17,153 nt of DNA from Thermoflexus sp. (GTDB taxonomy: Bacteria > Chloroflexota > Anaerolineae > Thermoflexales > Thermoflexaceae): contig NZ_DAOUCJ010000120.1 in NCBI RefSeq assembly GCF_034432235.1, positions 1 through 17,153 on the forward strand, written 5' to 3'. The notes under the pieces were generated by a model, which worked only from the letters and a program-made list of their open reading frames with translations, did no database searches and had not been told where the DNA came from. Of this stretch, positions 1 to 8,029 are shown in pieces (position 1 is the first letter of the stretch; every line of letters begins with the position of its first letter). Made by a program: the position numbers and the translations under genes.

Positions 1-652
1 GCGGGTAGTTCTTGCGGGGCTGCACCGTGCCCACCGTGAGCACGAACGGCCACGGCCCCAGCCCATAGCGCGTCCGCACCCGGGCTTGCTGCGCTGGATC
101 CTCAACGGGGCGGAAGCGCGGTTCGATCCCGCTGTAAAGCACCGTGACCCGCTCCGGCGGCACCCCCCAGAGGCGGATGAGATCCTGGCGGGTGGACTCC
201 GAATCGGCCAGGATGTGGGTCGCCCGCCACACCGCGCGCGGCACATTCCGTCGGAGATACGCCACCAGCGGCTCGGGGAGCGTTTCCGGCATGATCTCGA
301 AGGAGAGATCGTGCACGGTCAGCAGGGTGGGCCGACCCGGAAGGGTAGGAGGAAGAAGGAAATCCGGGGAGTAGATCAGGTCCGCCGGCCCGGCGAAGAG
401 CTCTACAGGGATGGGAAGCGAGAGTCGATGCCAGAGCCAGACCATCCCCCGTTCCGGCAGCGGGGCCGCCCGCAGGCACACCTGGGCGCCCTGCGCCCAG
501 ATCGGGGGGAAACGGGCCGGACCTGCATAGAACAGCGTATACCGATGCTGGGGGAACATGCGCAGGATGGCGCGGGTCAGCTCCCGAGCATAACGCCCGA
601 TCCCCGCCCCCTGGCGAACCGCCGCCGTGATGTCGATCAGGATGCGCGCCAT
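1..652 (-). CDS. GT4-family glycosyltransferase, N-terminal part (3' end outside window)
   Basis: The first 217 residues of a GT-B-fold glycosyltransferase, probably transferring a sugar from a nucleotide-sugar donor during surface polysaccharide or glycolipid synthesis in the cytoplasm. Visible features are the N-terminal Rossmann strand MARILIDITA followed by a glycine-rich G-x-G-I-G-R-Y-A-R-E-L stretch (residues 15-25), IYSPDFLLPP (93-102), TVHDLSFEIMPE (112-123), ILADSESTRQDLI (147-159), VTVLYSGIEPRF (169-180) and the domain-hinge motif VLTVGTVQPRKNYP (204-217), a classic GT4 signature (usually VGxxxPRKN). The C-terminal donor-binding domain with its E-x7-E motif is off the edge. The start at 652 has an AAGGGG-type ribosome binding site close upstream. 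It diverges from the GT-C/DUF2298 gene, which suggests a shared envelope-glycan role. The family call is firm; substrate and linkage cannot be read. Confidence 0.9.
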   Translation of the reverse strand, partial: MARILIDITAAVRQGAGIGRYARELTRAILRMFPQHRYTLFYAGPARFPPIWAQGAQVCLRAAPLPERGMVWLWHRLSLPIPVELFAGPADLIYSPDFLLPPTLPGRPTLLTVHDLSFEIMPETLPEPLVAYLRRNVPRAVWRATHILADSESTRQDLIRLWGVPPERVTVLYSGIEPRFRPVEDPAQQARVRTRYGLGPWPFVLTVGTVQPRKNYP

Positions 653-766
653 GATGTTCCCCTTTTCCCTCCCCTTCAGACGGGGCTTGCGCAGTTAGGC
701 TTCCATGACCCCGGAGCCCCATCGGCTGGGCCGGGACACCGAACCCGGATATCCCTGGGCAACCGA

Positions 767-774
767 ATTATAAT
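767..774. promoter_or_regulatory. Candidate divergent -10 region in an AT-rich palindrome
   Basis: In the gap between the divergent glycosyltransferase and DUF2298 genes, an AATTATAATT palindrome (766-775) gives a perfect TATAAT on the plus strand (769-774) and on the minus strand (772-767). It stands out in a very GC-rich gap. No good TTGACA box lies 16-18 bases upstream on either strand (CGGATA on plus, AGCCCA on minus), so any promoter would be weak at -35 or need an activator. A plus-strand start near 781 would give a leader of about 124 nt. Confidence 0.4.
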
Positions 775-844
775 TAGGACTTACCCGGTTGGGCTCAAAC
801 TCATGGATGCAGGATGGTCCCTTCCCATACGTTTCGGGGCCCCA

Positions 845-866
845 GGGGGCATCTTCGATGTCCCCC
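845..866 (+). promoter_or_regulatory. Strong leader hairpin upstream of the DUF2298 gene
   Basis: GGGGG (845-849) plus CATC (850-853), a TTC loop, then GATG (857-860), one bulged T and CCCCC (862-866) form a nine-pair stem. It lies 38 bases before the chosen start and about 20 bases before the ribosome binding site. No U tract follows, so a simple intrinsic terminator is unlikely. It could stabilise the mRNA or affect initiation; the role is inference. Confidence 0.4.
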
Positions 867-904
867 GGAGAAAAGCAACGGACCCTTTAGAGGTGCGCCC
901 GCTT

Positions 905-3900
905 ATGAACGCGATCCAACCCCGCCGCTCGGAGATCCATGCGGTTCCGGTAGCCTTCCCGCTGGCGGCTCTGCTGATCGTCGCCTTCTATTTGCGGACG
1001 ATCGGGTTGAACTGGGATGAGAACCAGCACCTGCATCCGGATGAGCGCTTCCTCACGATGGTGACGGAAGCCCTGAACTGGCCCCGCAGCCTGAGCGAGT
1101 ATCTGGATTCCGCCCGATCCCCACTGAACCCTTACAACCGGGGGTATACCTTCTTCGTCTACGGGGATCTGCCGGTTATCCTCACCCGGGGGGCCGGCGA
1201 GCTGGTGACGGCGGTGTGCCGGGCGGAGGCCCGGCTCTGCCCCTTCCCCCGCCGCACCGCCCTGGGCTACGACGAGATCACCCTGCTCGGCCGTGCGCTC
1301 TCCGCCCTGCTGGACACCGGGACGGTGGCGCTGGCCTTCTGGATGGGTCTGGAGCTCGCCGGGATGGCCGGGGGGCTGCTCACTGGGGCGCTGATGGCCT
1401 TCAGCGTGATGAACCTCCAGCAGGCCCACTTTTACACCACCGACACCTGGGCCACCTTCTTCAGCACGGCTGCTTTGCTGGGGATGATCCGAATGGCTCG
1501 ATGCCCAGGGCCTCCGGCCGCTCTCCTCACCGGAATCGCAGCCGGGGCTGCGCTGGCCTCCCGCATTAACCTCTGGCCGCTCTTCGCTTTGATGGCCTTC
1601 GCCGCGCTCATTTCCAGCGGATCTGGCCGGACCCGCTGGAGCCCCTGGATTATCGCCGGCCTCGCCGCCCTGCTGACCTTCCGCCTGGGCATGCCCTATG
1701 CCTTCGCCGGATGGATCGCCCCCGATCCCCGCTGGCTGGCGAATATGCGGGAGATCCAGGCGCTGATCAGCGGGGCCGTTGATTATCCGCCCGGCCATCA
1801 ATGGACCGATCGCGCGCCGATTTTCTTCCCTCTCAAAAACATGGTGCTGTGGGGAATGGGCCTCCCCTTCGGCCTGACGGCATGGCTCGGATGGCTCGGC
1901 CTGGGTCTGTCTTTGCGGCGTCGGCTGCATGCCGGATCGTTGCGATGGGATCCCGGGGCGCTGGGATGGCTGTTGCTCTGGATCTGGACGGGGGGCTATT
2001 TCCTGTATATGGGGACCCAGTGGGTCAAATCCATGCGCTATTTCCTACCGATTTATCCCACGCTGGCCCTGACGGCGGCCTGGGGCCTGCTGCAGCTCCA
2101 GGGGATCTCCCGTCCGGCGGGTCGATGGCTGGCCCGAATCGGGATCGCCGGGACCCTCCTCGGCACGGCCCTGTGGGCCATGGCGTTCGTGGGGATCTAC
2201 CAGCAGCCGGTCTCCCGGGTGGCCGCCTCCCGCTGGCTGTATGCCCATGTCCCCAGCGCGATCACCCTCCGATCGGCCGATCCGAAAGCCCCCCTGCATC
2301 CCCTCTCTCTTCCCAATCGAATCCAGGTGGATGGCGAACTGACTCTTGCGACGGAAATCACCCCTTCCCTCACCGTCTCGGGCATTGAGATCCCCCACCT
2401 GCGCGCCCTGGGCGATCCCCCGGGCATCCTTCGCCTGACTCTGGAAACCCCGGACGGGCAGGAACGGCTGCGAGTCGACCTGTCCATCCCTGCCACGGCC
2501 CGACATCCCGATGGCGATCCGGTCCGGGTCTTATTGCCCCAACCGATCGTTCTGCCCTCCGGCCCTTATATCGTGCGCCTGCGGGTGGACGGCGCGCCGG
2601 CCCTGATTGCATCCTCTGTCATTGCCAATGAGCACTGGGATGATGGCCTGCCGCTGCGGCTGGAGGGCCGGGATGCTTTCGGGATGTATCAGGGCTTAGA
2701 GATGACGTGGTATGACGATGACACGGAGGAGAAGCGAGCGCGGGCGCTGGAGTGGCTGGAGCGAGCGGACTGGATCATCCTCTCCAGCCAGCGCCTGGTC
2801 TGGTCGATCCCCCGCCTGCCGCTCCGCTACCCGATGACCACCGCCTATTACCGCGCCCTGTTCGAGGGGCGGCTGGGCTTCGAGCTCGCCGCAGCCTTCC
2901 ACGTCAAACCTCGCCTGGGGCCGCTGGAGATCGACGACATCGGCGGTCGGATCGGTTTTCAGCTCCCGCCCCTCGGGTTCGAGGAGCCCTTCTGGGGAGC
3001 CGAGGAGGCCTTCAGCGTTTACGATCATCCGCCGGTCTGGATCTTCCGCAAGCGGCCGGATTTCTCCATCGAGCCGGCCCGTCAGGTTCTGGAATCGGTG
3101 GACCTGCGCCAGGTGGTCTGGCAAACGCCGCGCCAGTATACCCAGGCCCGTAACCTCCTGATGCTGGATCCGGCCGCCTGGGCGCGCCAGCAAGCCGCCT
3201 CGACTTACCGGGAGATCTTCCCACCCGAGAACCCCCTCAACCGCTGGCCGCTGCTTGGAGTCATCGTCTGGCTGCTCTTTTTCCTCCTGCTCGGATGGTG
3301 GGCGTGGCCCCTGGTTGCCTGGGCCTTCCCGGCTCTCGCGGATCGGGGCTATGCGCTGGCCCATCTCCTCGGCCCGCTGCTGCTGGCCTTCCTCCCGTGG
3401 CTGCTGGCCAGCATCGGAGCTATGGATTTCACGCGGACGGCGATCCTCCTCACGCTGATCCTCGGCCTGGCCGCCGATGCCCTCCTGTGGCGGCGGGTTC
3501 AACCCGCCATCCGGGAAGCGCTGCGGAATCCCCTCTGGCGGATGGAAACGGGGGTGTTCCTGGGGACCTTCGCCATGTGGCTGTTGATCCGGTTCGCCCA
3601 TCCAGATCTCTGGCATCCGGTGATGGGCGGCGAGAAGCCCATGGACCTTTCTTATCTGCTGGCGACGATCCGCTCGCTGCGCTTCCCACCCTATGATCCG
3701 TGGTTCGCCGGAGGCTACATCAACTACTACTATTTCGGCTACGTCCTCATCGGCGCGCCGATGAAGCTCCTAGGGTTCGATGTCCGCTACGCCTACAACG
3801 CGGCGATCCCCACTCTGGCGGCCCTGACGGCCATGGGGGCCTTCGCCGTCGGCGCCCATGGGGCGGCGGCCTGGTGGCCCCGCTCATGGGGGAAACCGAT

Positions 3901-5599
3901 CGCTGCCGGCCTGCTCGCCGCGCTGTTCGCCGTGGGCGTGGGGAATCTGGGGGAAGTGAAATTGCTCTCGGACCTGTTCAAGGAGGTGGGCGCGGAGGCC
4001 ACCGGGGCGGCGTCGACCTCCTTCCAGGAGACCCTGGTGGGGATCCGGGAGGTCCTGACCGGCCATGCCGCCCTGCCCGCCCGGATCGAGTGGTGGTACT
4101 GGAACCCGACCCGCCTCATCCCCGATCGCGATGTCACGCCGATCACCGAGTTCCCCTACTTCACCTTCCTGTATGCCGATCTCCACGCCCATATGCTGGC
4201 CTTCCCGTTGCAGCTCGCCGCCCTGCTCATAGGGCTGGCCTGGCTGCGGAGGTCCCGGTGGGGGGAACCCGCGGGGATCGCCGCGCTCACGCTGGGGGCG
4301 CTTCTGGTAGGCGCGCTGCGACCGACCAACACCTGGGATTATCCCACTCACATCCTGTTGGGCCTCGTTGCGCTGACGCTGAACGCGTGGGAGCGCCGGG
4401 ATTTCCGCTCGTGGACGGGGATCGAAGGATGGATGGTCCGATGTCTCGCCTTCGTCGGATGGGGGATCCTGTTCTTCTATCCCTATCTCGCCCACTATGC
4501 GACCGCTTACACATCCTTCGAGCTGTGGAAAGGGGACCGCACGCCTCTGGGCACTTATCTCCTGTTGCACGGTTTATTCCTCCTGCCGATCTCCCTTTTG
4601 CTGCTGCGGGAGAGCCGGCGGCTGCTCCGGTGGATCCTCGCGGGATGGGAGGCCGACCCCCTGGGAACCGCGGGGTGGGTCGCGGCGGGGGCCATCGGCC
4701 TGGGCCTCTGGGTGCTGGGGGCACGGCTGGCTCCCGTGGCCGGGATCGCGGTCCCCCTAATCCTGATCGGCGCGGCCCTGACCCTGCGCCCCTACCAGAT
4801 CCCGGAGCGGCGGCTCCTCTGGCTCTGGGTGGCAGGAGCCGCCGCCCTCACCCTGGGCGTTGAGCTCATCGTGCTCCGGGGAGACATCGGCCGGATGAAT
4901 ACGGTTTTCAAGTTCTACCTCCAGGTATGGTTCCTCTGGGCCATCGCGGCGGCGATGGGCGTGATCGCCGTGGAGGATGCGGCATGCCGATGGCCTGCCT
5001 TCCTCCGCTCCCTGTGGCGCGGCGCCTTCGGGGTTCTATTGCTCGCCGCCCTGCTCTACCCGATCATGGCCACCCGCGCCCGCCTGTATGATCGCTGGGA
5101 TACCTCGGTGGGCCCAACTCTGGATGGCTTCGCTTTCATGGAAAAGGCGATCGCCGATGAAATGGGGGTGCGCTATCCGGTGCGCCAGGAATGGGAGGCA
5201 TTGCGATTCCTCCAGGCGTATAGCGAGGGAACCCCTGTGGTTATGGAATCGATCCGCTCGCCCGCCTATCGGGGGTTGCGCAGTCGGGCCGCGATGTTCG
5301 TTGGGCTTCCCGTGGTCTTCGGCTGGGACTGGCATCAGCGGCAGCAGCGAAGCGTTGTGCCCGAATCGTTCATCCAGCGCCGCGAGGCGGATGTCAACCG
5401 GTTTTATGAGACCTCCGATCCAGAGGAGGCAATGGCCATCCTGCGCCGTTACGGGGTGCGCTATGTGATGGATGGCTACGCCGAACGCCTCTACTACCCG
5501 CCCCAGGGGTTCGAGAAGTTCCCGGCCATGGTCGCGCGCGGAGACCTCCGGGTGGTGTTCGATAATGGGGGTGTGCGGATTTACGAGGTGGCCCGCTGA
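905..5599 (+). CDS. GT39-like / DUF2298 (Chlor_Arch_YYY) fusion membrane protein
   Basis: A 1564-residue integral membrane protein in two halves. The N-terminal half (about 1-440) looks like a GT-C glycosyltransferase of the GT39/PMT type: a first membrane helix (about 13-33), then an acidic first loop with WDEN (37-40) and HPDE (44-47), where GT-C enzymes carry their catalytic acid, then many hydrophobic helices. A soluble, probably extracytoplasmic, domain covers about 440-780. The second half matches DUF2298: the YYY motif in INYYYFGY (941-943), DLHAH (1092-1096), NTWDYPTH, the GDIGRMNTVFKFYLQVW segment from 1326, and a soluble tail (about 1390-1564) with GLPVVFGW and RREADVNRFYETSDPEEA. 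DUF2298 function is unknown; a lipid-linked sugar transferase is inference. ATG 905 is chosen because AGAGGTG sits 9 bases upstream and the hydrophobic domain begins there; the frame is open far upstream but that part overlaps the divergent gene. GTG 893 is an alternative start. Confidence 0.88.
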   Translation: MNAIQPRRSEIHAVPVAFPLAALLIVAFYLRTIGLNWDENQHLHPDERFLTMVTEALNWPRSLSEYLDSARSPLNPYNRGYTFFVYGDLPVILTRGAGELVTAVCRAEARLCPFPRRTALGYDEITLLGRALSALLDTGTVALAFWMGLELAGMAGGLLTGALMAFSVMNLQQAHFYTTDTWATFFSTAALLGMIRMARCPGPPAALLTGIAAGAALASRINLWPLFALMAFAALISSGSGRTRWSPWIIAGLAALLTFRLGMPYAFAGWIAPDPRWLANMREIQALISGAVDYPPGHQWTDRAPIFFPLKNMVLWGMGLPFGLTAWLGWLGLGLSLRRRLHAGSLRWDPGALGWLLLWIWTGGYFLYMGTQWVKSMRYFLPIYPTLALTAAWGLLQLQGISRPAGRWLARIGIAGTLLGTALWAMAFVGIYQQPVSRVAASRWLYAHVPSAITLRSADPKAPLHPLSLPNRIQVDGELTLATEITPSLTVSGIEIPHLRALGDPPGILRLTLETPDGQERLRVDLSIPATARHPDGDPVRVLLPQPIVLPSGPYIVRLRVDGAPALIASSVIANEHWDDGLPLRLEGRDAFGMYQGLEMTWYDDDTEEKRARALEWLERADWIILSSQRLVWSIPRLPLRYPMTTAYYRALFEGRLGFELAAAFHVKPRLGPLEIDDIGGRIGFQLPPLGFEEPFWGAEEAFSVYDHPPVWIFRKRPDFSIEPARQVLESVDLRQVVWQTPRQYTQARNLLMLDPAAWARQQAASTYREIFPPENPLNRWPLLGVIVWLLFFLLLGWWAWPLVAWAFPALADRGYALAHLLGPLLLAFLPWLLASIGAMDFTRTAILLTLILGLAADALLWRRVQPAIREALRNPLWRMETGVFLGTFAMWLLIRFAHPDLWHPVMGGEKPMDLSYLLATIRSLRFPPYDPWFAGGYINYYYFGYVLIGAPMKLLGFDVRYAYNAAIPTLAALTAMGAFAVGAHGAAAWWPRSWGKPIAAGLLAALFAVGVGNLGEVKLLSDLFKEVGAEATGAASTSFQETLVGIREVLTGHAALPARIEWWYWNPTRLIPDRDVTPITEFPYFTFLYADLHAHMLAFPLQLAALLIGLAWLRRSRWGEPAGIAALTLGALLVGALRPTNTWDYPTHILLGLVALTLNAWERRDFRSWTGIEGWMVRCLAFVGWGILFFYPYLAHYATAYTSFELWKGDRTPLGTYLLLHGLFLLPISLLLLRESRRLLRWILAGWEADPLGTAGWVAAGAIGLGLWVLGARLAPVAGIAVPLILIGAALTLRPYQIPERRLLWLWVAGAAALTLGVELIVLRGDIGRMNTVFKFYLQVWFLWAIAAAMGVIAVEDAACRWPAFLRSLWRGAFGVLLLAALLYPIMATRARLYDRWDTSVGPTLDGFAFMEKAIADEMGVRYPVRQEWEALRFLQAYSEGTPVVMESIRSPAYRGLRSRAAMFVGLPVVFGWDWHQRQQRSVVPESFIQRREADVNRFYETSDPEEAMAILRRYGVRYVMDGYAERLYYPPQGFEKFPAMVARGDLRVVFDNGGVRIYEVAR

Positions 5600-5750
5600 G
5601 AGAGCCGCACACCTCCCTCCCCCATCCGCCAGAGGTCCACCGCCGCAATCCGCATCTTTGCCCTCATCTCCACCTCCCCGTCGCTTATGGATCCCGGATC
5701 CCTCCCTCCCAGATCACAGACAACCGCGGAAGAGCTGGTCCGGATGGAGA

Positions 5751-5810
5751 GCCTCCCCCTCTATGATGGGGAAGGGGATGGAGGCGCCAGCGGGGCGGGT
5801 GAGCGCCCCG
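5751..5810. terminator. Paired hairpins between convergent genes, possible bidirectional terminator
   Basis: The 249-base gap between the ends of the DUF2298 gene and rsgA has no gene. It holds an imperfect hairpin with GCCTCC (5751-5756) pairing with GGAGGC (5780-5785), and a clean 7-pair hairpin CGGGGCG (5791-5797) with CGCCCCG (5804-5810) around a 6-base loop. The second lies about 40 bases past the rsgA stop. Neither has a T tract on either strand, so this is a position-based guess. Confidence 0.35.
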
Positions 5811-5848
5811 GATTCACACGAAGTCGGAAAATCCCCCCTCTCCTCTGA

Positions 5849-6766
5849 TCACGAGGAGCGCATCGCCTGCTGGTCGATCAGGATCCGCCGATAGCTTTCA
5901 TACCGGCGGCGGCTGATCCTCCCCCGCGCGACCGCCCGGCGGATGGCACAGCCGGGCTCCTCGAGATGTAGACAATCCGAGAACTCACAACGGCCAATAT
6001 AGGGGCGCATCTCCGGGAAGCAAGCCGCCAGGTCCTCCGGCCGGATTCCCCATACCCCGATGTCCCGCAGGCCCGGCGTATCGGCCAGATATCCCCCATC
6101 GAAGGGGATCAGCTCGCTGCGGGTGGTGGTGTGGCGCCCCATCCCGGTCCGAGGGTTGATCGACCCGATCCGAAGCGCCAGGCCGGGCTGGAGAGCGTTC
6201 AGGAGGCTGGATTTTCCGACCCCCGAAGGGCCAATAAAGGCTGTGATCTTCCCCTGAAGCCGTTCCCGCAGCGCGTCCAGGCCCGCCCGGGTGATCGCGC
6301 TGGTATACAGAACCGGATAACCCAGCGCTTCATATTCAGCGAATAAAGAACGGAACGACTCGGGATCCTGCACAAGATCCATTTTGTTGATACACAAAAT
6401 GGCCGAAAGGCCGTTCGCCTCCGCCACGGCCAGATAACGATCGATCTGAAACAGGTCTGGCTCTGGGATGGCGGAGAACACGGCCACGATCTGATCCAGA
6501 TTCGCCGCGATGACATGGGCTTTGCTGGGATCCAGGGGCTCCCGACGCACCAGCGCGGTGCGCCGGGGAAGGATGGCCACGATGGCACCCTCCCGGGGCG
6601 TGACCCGCTCGAATTCCACGCGATCGCCAATCACCGGGCGCTGGGGTCCCTCCGCCTGACGACGCAATCGTCCCCGCAACACACATCGCACCACCCCATC
6701 CGGCCCCTGCACATCATAGGCCGCGCCCAGCACCCGGATCACCAATCCTTCCTCCCGCCCGCTCAT
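5849..6766 (-). CDS. rsgA: Ribosome small subunit-dependent GTPase A
   Basis: RsgA (YjeQ/YloQ) is a circularly permuted GTPase that helps late 30S subunit maturation. The 305-residue product shows the permuted order: an N-terminal OB-fold (about 8-75), G4 NKMD (127-130), G5 SAI (156-158), G1/P-loop GPSGVGKS (179-186), a G2 region RHTTTR (211-216), then G3 DTPG (229-232). The C-terminal zinc finger has C260, C265, H267 and C273 in the C-x4-C-x-H-x5-C pattern. Length fits the family. The start at 6766 is fixed by an almost ideal AAAGGAGGTGA site 8-9 bases upstream; an upstream in-frame ATG at 6841 adds 25 residues without homology and no such site. It diverges from xdhC and converges on the DUF2298 gene. 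Confidence 0.96.
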   Translation of the reverse strand: MSGREEGLVIRVLGAAYDVQGPDGVVRCVLRGRLRRQAEGPQRPVIGDRVEFERVTPREGAIVAILPRRTALVRREPLDPSKAHVIAANLDQIVAVFSAIPEPDLFQIDRYLAVAEANGLSAILCINKMDLVQDPESFRSLFAEYEALGYPVLYTSAITRAGLDALRERLQGKITAFIGPSGVGKSSLLNALQPGLALRIGSINPRTGMGRHTTTRSELIPFDGGYLADTPGLRDIGVWGIRPEDLAACFPEMRPYIGRCEFSDCLHLEEPGCAIRRAVARGRISRRRYESYRRILIDQQAMRSS

Positions 6767-6992
6767 CCCTGGTTCACCTCCTTTGCTGGAGAGCTCAGCT
6801 CTCCGGCCTGGGAAATCGATTACAGGACTCTCACTATACATCTTACTTGAACTCTCCGGCTCCGTGCCCTGTCCTTATCCAGAGCTTTTCGAGGATCTTA
6901 CCCATCCCGACAGGGGGTGGAGGGAGACGGCGGGGGACTTTTTCCTCTGCATCCCCCGGTCTCTTCGAACAGCAGAGCCCGCCTTCTGTCTT

Positions 6993-7015
6993 CTGTAATG
7001 TAATCTGTAATGTAA
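6993..7015. repeat. Tandem 11-bp direct repeat (CTGTAATGTAA x2, 12-bp period)
   Basis: CTGTAATGTAA occurs at 6993-7003 and again at 7005-7015, one base apart, so the two copies are about one helical turn from each other. The element is AT-rich in a GC-rich gap and overlaps the best -10 candidate for xdhC (7013-7018). A regulator-binding operator is a reasonable inference; a chance slippage duplication is also possible. Confidence 0.55.
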
Positions 7016-7045
7016 AATGAAAGCAGGTGTGTCCATGACCGAACC

Positions 7046-7141
7046 GGGGGAGGGGTCCTCGGACCTAACCCCGCGGCCCCCTTCCCTACAAGGGGGAGCC
7101 TAAATCCCTCCTCCCCGAAACGGGGAGGGGCCAGGGGAGGG
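7046..7141. repeat. Composite palindromic intergenic repeat (REP-like)
   Basis: A GC-rich block made of stacked palindromes: GTCC/GGAC around 7055-7065; GGCCCCCTT (7075-7083) with AAGGGGGAGCC (7090-7100), which has one bulge; a perfect 8-pair hairpin CCTCCCCG (7110-7117), AAA, CGGGGAGG (7121-7128); then a G-run copy (7129-7141). The ACCTAACCCC and CCCCTT/AAGGGG style resembles repeated palindromic sequences found between genes in some bacterial genomes. Only one copy is in this window, so its repeat status is inferred. Confidence 0.45.
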
Positions 7142-7195
7142 GAAATCGGGCTGTCGCCCACCTGCGGATGAGCATAACAAAGGGGATTCCTGCCT

Positions 7196-8029
7196 ATGTG
7201 GGATCTCTATCGTGAGGTTCTCAAAGCCTGCGAGGAAAACCGCCCGGTGGCCCTGTGCACCGTCATCCGGGCCCGTGGATCCGTTCCCCGCCATGAGGCG
7301 GCCAAGATGCTGGTGTATCCCGACGGCCAGATCCGGGGAACCATCGGCGGTGGGGAGATGGAAGCCCGGGTGATCCATGAGGCCCTCCAGGCGCTTCAGG
7401 AGGGCCATCCCCGGGTGGTCCGTTATATGCTCTCGGATCCCAAACAGGGCGATCCGGGCGTCTGCGGAGGGGAGGTGGAGATCTTCATTGAGCCCCTGCT
7501 TCCTCCCCCAACGATCCTGATCATCGGGGCAGGGCATGTCGGTCGAGCCCTGGCCCACCTCGCCAAATGGCTGGGCTTCCGGGTGCTGGTCAGCGACGAT
7601 CGGCCGGAGTTCTGCACGCCCGAATGGATCCCGGATGCCGATGGCTTCCTGGTTGGGCCGCCGGAGGAAGCGCTCCCCGGAGCTCCGATCCACGCCCGGA
7701 CCTATGTGGTACTCACCACCCGCAACCATCCCCTGGACGTGCGGATCCTCCCGCTGATCCTGGACACCCCAGCGCCTTACATTGGGGTGATCGGCTCGAA
7801 GCGGCGCTGGCTGCTCACGGCGAAGGTTTTACGGGAAAAAGGGATTCCCCTTGAACAGCTGGCCCGGGTCCGATCACCGGTGGGCCTGGAGCTGAATGCA
7901 GAGACCCCTGAGGAGATCGCCGTGTCGATCATGGCGGAGATCATTGCGATCCGCCGGGGAGGAAGCGGGATGCCCATGGCCGTCGATCTCCAGCAGGCGC
8001 TCCGGGAGCTTGTGGAGTGCGGTGCCTAG
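7196..8029 (+). CDS. xdhC: XdhC/CoxI-family molybdenum hydroxylase maturation protein
   Basis: XdhC proteins bind molybdenum cofactor, help its sulfuration and load it into xanthine dehydrogenase or CO-dehydrogenase-type enzymes in the cytoplasm. The 277 residues show the N-terminal XdhC/CoxI part (about 10-100) with RGSVPR (27-32), GGGEME (51-56, where GGCVE is usual) and CGGEVEI (90-96), and a C-terminal Rossmann domain with GAGHVGRAL (111-119), TRNHPLD (175-181, often THDHALD), YIGVIGSKRR (195-204) and a closing PVGLELNAETPEEIAVSIMA (228-247). An AAGGGG site lies 10 bases before ATG 7196. No molybdenum hydroxylase subunits, mocA or cofactor genes are adjacent, so its client enzyme must be elsewhere. 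Neighbours rsgA and the sigma gene are unrelated. The family call is secure; specificity is not readable. Confidence 0.92.
   Translation: MWDLYREVLKACEENRPVALCTVIRARGSVPRHEAAKMLVYPDGQIRGTIGGGEMEARVIHEALQALQEGHPRVVRYMLSDPKQGDPGVCGGEVEIFIEPLLPPPTILIIGAGHVGRALAHLAKWLGFRVLVSDDRPEFCTPEWIPDADGFLVGPPEEALPGAPIHARTYVVLTTRNHPLDVRILPLILDTPAPYIGVIGSKRRWLLTAKVLREKGIPLEQLARVRSPVGLELNAETPEEIAVSIMAEIIAIRRGGSGMPMAVDLQQALRELVECGA

Larger units (their letters stand above)
6767..7195. other. Gene-free, repeat- and hairpin-rich divergent gap (rsgA / xdhC)
   Basis: No coding region is supported in these 429 bases. Minus strand: a TATAGT (6838-6833) is a possible rsgA -10 box without a convincing -35. Plus strand: TAAAAT (7013-7018) is a possible xdhC -10 box, also with a poor -35. 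A 7-pair stem CGGGGGA (6931-6937) with TCCCCCG (6952-6958) encloses a pyrimidine-rich loop. The tandem direct repeat and composite palindromic repeat are listed separately. Confidence 0.6.

Noticed and set aside
77..98. Q-loop change in the ABC ATPase as a sign of a dead enzyme (gene position 12336-13256)
   Set aside because: Pro-Glu at this position fits GldA-like ATPases, and all other catalytic motifs are intact.
102..722. Another minus-strand open frame in the glycosyltransferase region
   Set aside because: It is out of frame with the well-supported GT4 motifs and is Gly/Pro/Ala-rich shadow sequence.
86..904. In-frame open extension upstream of the DUF2298 gene
   Set aside because: It runs antisense through the clear glycosyltransferase gene, has charged low-complexity composition and no homology; a ribosome binding site and the first membrane helix support a start at 905.
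887..1930. 347-residue minus-strand open frame inside the large membrane protein gene
   Set aside because: Antisense shadow with Gln/Gly/Arg-rich composition; GC-rich coding DNA often gives long spurious frames.
3700..4863. 387-residue plus-strand open frame overlapping the DUF2298 module
   Set aside because: Arg/Gly/Pro-rich shadow in another frame of a gene whose motifs are clear.
6767..6841. 25-residue N-terminal extension of rsgA
   Set aside because: The family starts near 6766, where an almost perfect ribosome binding site is placed; the extension lacks homology.
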